From Verrucomicrobiota bacterium (GTDB lineage: Bacteria > Verrucomicrobiota > Verrucomicrobiia > Opitutales > Opitutaceae): 43,518 bases of DNA. The position numbers and the translations under genes are program-made. This document shows, in pieces, positions 43,001 to 43,518 of this stretch; position 1 is the stretch's first letter, and each line of letters begins with the position of its first letter. Location: the NCBI GenBank assembly GCA_947471035.1, contig CANIWJ010000019.1, positions 1 through 43,518 of the forward strand, given 5' to 3'. Under the pieces are notes generated by a model. It searched no databases, had not been told where the DNA came from, and saw only the letters and a list, made by a program, of their open reading frames with translations.

Positions 43001-43518
43001 GCGCCGTCTCGATGTCCTTCACCATCATCAGCGCCGCCCTCATCATCCACGAGCCGTTCAACTACACCGTCGGCTCCAACAGCCCCGACCCCGACGGCGG
43101 TGCCAACTCCACCAACGGCCTACCCGCCACCAACATCGGCGGCAACCCGTCCGGCACCGGCACCGGCTTTTACGGTAACTACGGCACCACTCTCGATGTC
43201 GCCTCCGGCCTGACCTACGCGCAGGGCAGCAAATCCCTCGTCACCTCGGGCGGCTCGGGTGCACCCAACAACGCCACCTGGGGCACTGCCGTTTCCGTCT
43301 ACCGGAACATGACCACCGACCCTTACCTCGCTCGCCGCGTGGGTAATCTCACCACGGGTAACCTCGGCGTGGATGGCGATACCCTCTACCTCTCCTTCAT
43401 TGCCCGCAGTTCCAGCACCACCAGCCGCGCCTTCTGGCTCTGTTTCGCCAACAGCAGCGGCCGCAACATCTACGTTGGTAATACCGCCACCACCTGGTCT
43501 ATCGAGGATAACGCCGCC
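40009..43518 (+). CDS. Giant secreted protein: BNR-like propeller + gingipain (C25)-like domain + Fn3 + putative Ig + LamG-like (partial)
   Basis: ATG 40009 overlaps the previous stop (ATGA). 1170 codons are open to the window end, so the C-terminus is missing. A signal peptide (MKPASFRLLLLGLLAFVSAPLRAQ) precedes a propeller-like region (about 75-390) with repeated STDG-x-TWT and GVWISVG-type strands, as in BNR/YCF48 repeats. Residues about 460-810 resemble the caspase-like fold of peptidase C25: GTVVLVVENTLPTTLASDY, VKTVLLIGRVPIPISG, PADVYYGDMTGTW, PRLAVGRIDF. The segment expected to hold the catalytic GHG reads FGAGAGSNTTC, and the next reads FMSFYGSYFCEYN, so the His is not where expected. 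Then come Fn3 (about 820-917), putative Ig (about 926-1005) and a LamG-like start (HEPFNYTVGS onward). Confidence 0.8.
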   Translation, partial: MKPASFRLLLLGLLAFVSAPLRAQVGIAQETLGVSTVIQVSPPQITLSWMADANTNLSTTGHSIFRRNPATDRNALFSTDGLTWTPATGAPEPGLKSVAHGTPSSVSTFVAISDDTAVYRSTDGSTWTRTAFVDDTGDTPNVIAYGNSRYITNIGGYFFSSTDGTAWTKSTRYATLANFPVIINDLTFANGTWVAVGRGYGAGDLPNAEGQDTGLRMGIITSTNGTSWTLQKENDTTTAPGNPNIGRTLQGVAFGNGVWISVGLGGNIYRSTDNGTTWTSIANSITSGSSTITHLYSVAYNAGTFVAVGTSPNSTNGTPVILRSTDDGLTWSNVSLGGSPATRQTLNRIRVNGGQFHALGDGGAYIVSNDGLTWTARTTTNTSPQKDIAFDSTLQVIASQPGWGITPLISGLSPTTFTFADNTVQTGIAYDYMVRRHTLGGGTGGFKLEPITASILLPVVEQRGTVVLVVENTLPTTLASDYATFRNDLVGDGWTVEEILVPRALTSPDATQRLNEVQTIRSAIQTLYQADPTGVKTVLLIGRVPIPISGNIAPDGHAGRPFPADVYYGDMTGTWTDTSSAPGYTPGDGKFDNTVPPVIPRLAVGRIDFGNMPAFSLTETQLIQRYFQKNHRFRHGVTTVNRKAYVANNWGSSPTNVVFFDYTALPFLLSGSAIFGFANLTYSYNGNNWRNAHNANSYLMSFGAGAGSNTTCDGIVTTTDFTTNNYPTIFMSFYGSYFCEYNLSNNLLRASIGMPDYGLTAQWGGVIPSNAGINVPIGQNNRLAYAKSRDNPFNVILDYKMGIYDALIGDATLRFFPTKPASNLTLSASSGQIALNWSASADTNIVGYHVYRATSLNGPFNRLTGTTVSTANPTGSAITGTSFTDTTIAPATVYHYQVRAVKLETTNQSTHYTLSQGVFATNQIPVITPGQSVSAPTDTALSYTLGTSNGPTSYTLASGSLPPGLTLNSTTGVISGTPTTPGIYSPSFTATNGGGTSSAVSMSFTIISAALIIHEPFNYTVGSNSPDPDGGANSTNGLPATNIGGNPSGTGTGFYGNYGTTLDVASGLTYAQGSKSLVTSGGSGAPNNATWGTAVSVYRNMTTDPYLARRVGNLTTGNLGVDGDTLYLSFIARSSSTTSRAFWLCFANSSGRNIYVGNTATTWSIEDNAA

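Noticed and set aside
36130-43518. Repetitive Thr/Ser/Gly-coding stretches as DNA tandem repeats or CRISPR
   Set aside because: Similarity is at protein level (beta-rich modules); no regular spacer/repeat period was seen.

Overview
The window reads as chromosomal DNA of a GC-rich Gram-negative bacterium, most likely a member of the Verrucomicrobiota close to Opitutaceae. This placement is inferred from gene content: many glycoside hydrolases, very large secreted Thr/Ser/Ala-rich proteins with PATR, putative-Ig and DNRLRE-type modules, LemA/TPM genes, and hardly any Shine-Dalgarno sequence before start codons. No rRNA, tRNA, CRISPR array, transposase gene or phage gene was seen.

Region 1 (1-13.1 kb) is a housekeeping block. 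It holds mutS (cut by the window edge inside its Walker A motif), a spermidine-synthase-like methyltransferase, a small basic protein, a Fur-family regulator, a TPR protein, nadA, a LemA-TPM-TPM operon, trhO, an exported PLP aminotransferase, a beta-hydroxyacid dehydrogenase next to an MTA/purine nucleoside phosphorylase, a lipoprotein and trxB. Its intergenic gaps carry GTAG-headed palindromes resembling REP/REPIN elements, and a 17-bp tandem repeat found before both nadA and trhO.

Region 2 (13.3-33.1 kb) is a 20-kb block of carbohydrate-active genes, all on the minus strand, many overlapping or a few bases apart. In transcription order they are: GH42 beta-galactosidase, a clan GH-A arabinofuranosidase-like enzyme, GH36 alpha-galactosidase, a DUF6259-like protein, a cellulase-like protein, a GH5/GH2-like barrel, an SGNH-hydrolase fragment, a GH43 exo-beta-1,3-galactanase-like enzyme with an NPCBM-like domain, a GH43/GH117-like propeller, a wrecked GH42 pseudogene, a GH63-like enzyme and a GH95-like enzyme. 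The mix suggests breakdown of a galactan or type II arabinogalactan. Most products lack signal peptides, so oligosaccharides would be processed in the cytoplasm; no transporter or regulator lies in the window.

Region 3 (33.1-43.5 kb) is on the plus strand. It has a deleted GH2 pseudogene, then two overlapping genes for giant secreted proteins. One carries a trypsin-like protease domain, PATR, SGNH esterase and two DNRLRE-like domains. The other carries a BNR-like propeller, a gingipain-like (C25) fold lacking its catalytic His, Fn3, putative Ig and a LamG-like end. A 17-bp operator-like motif lies upstream of both the GH2 pseudogene and the first giant gene and probably links region 3 to the divergent cluster of region 2. 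Three remnants of carbohydrate genes show the locus is being pared down by internal deletions.
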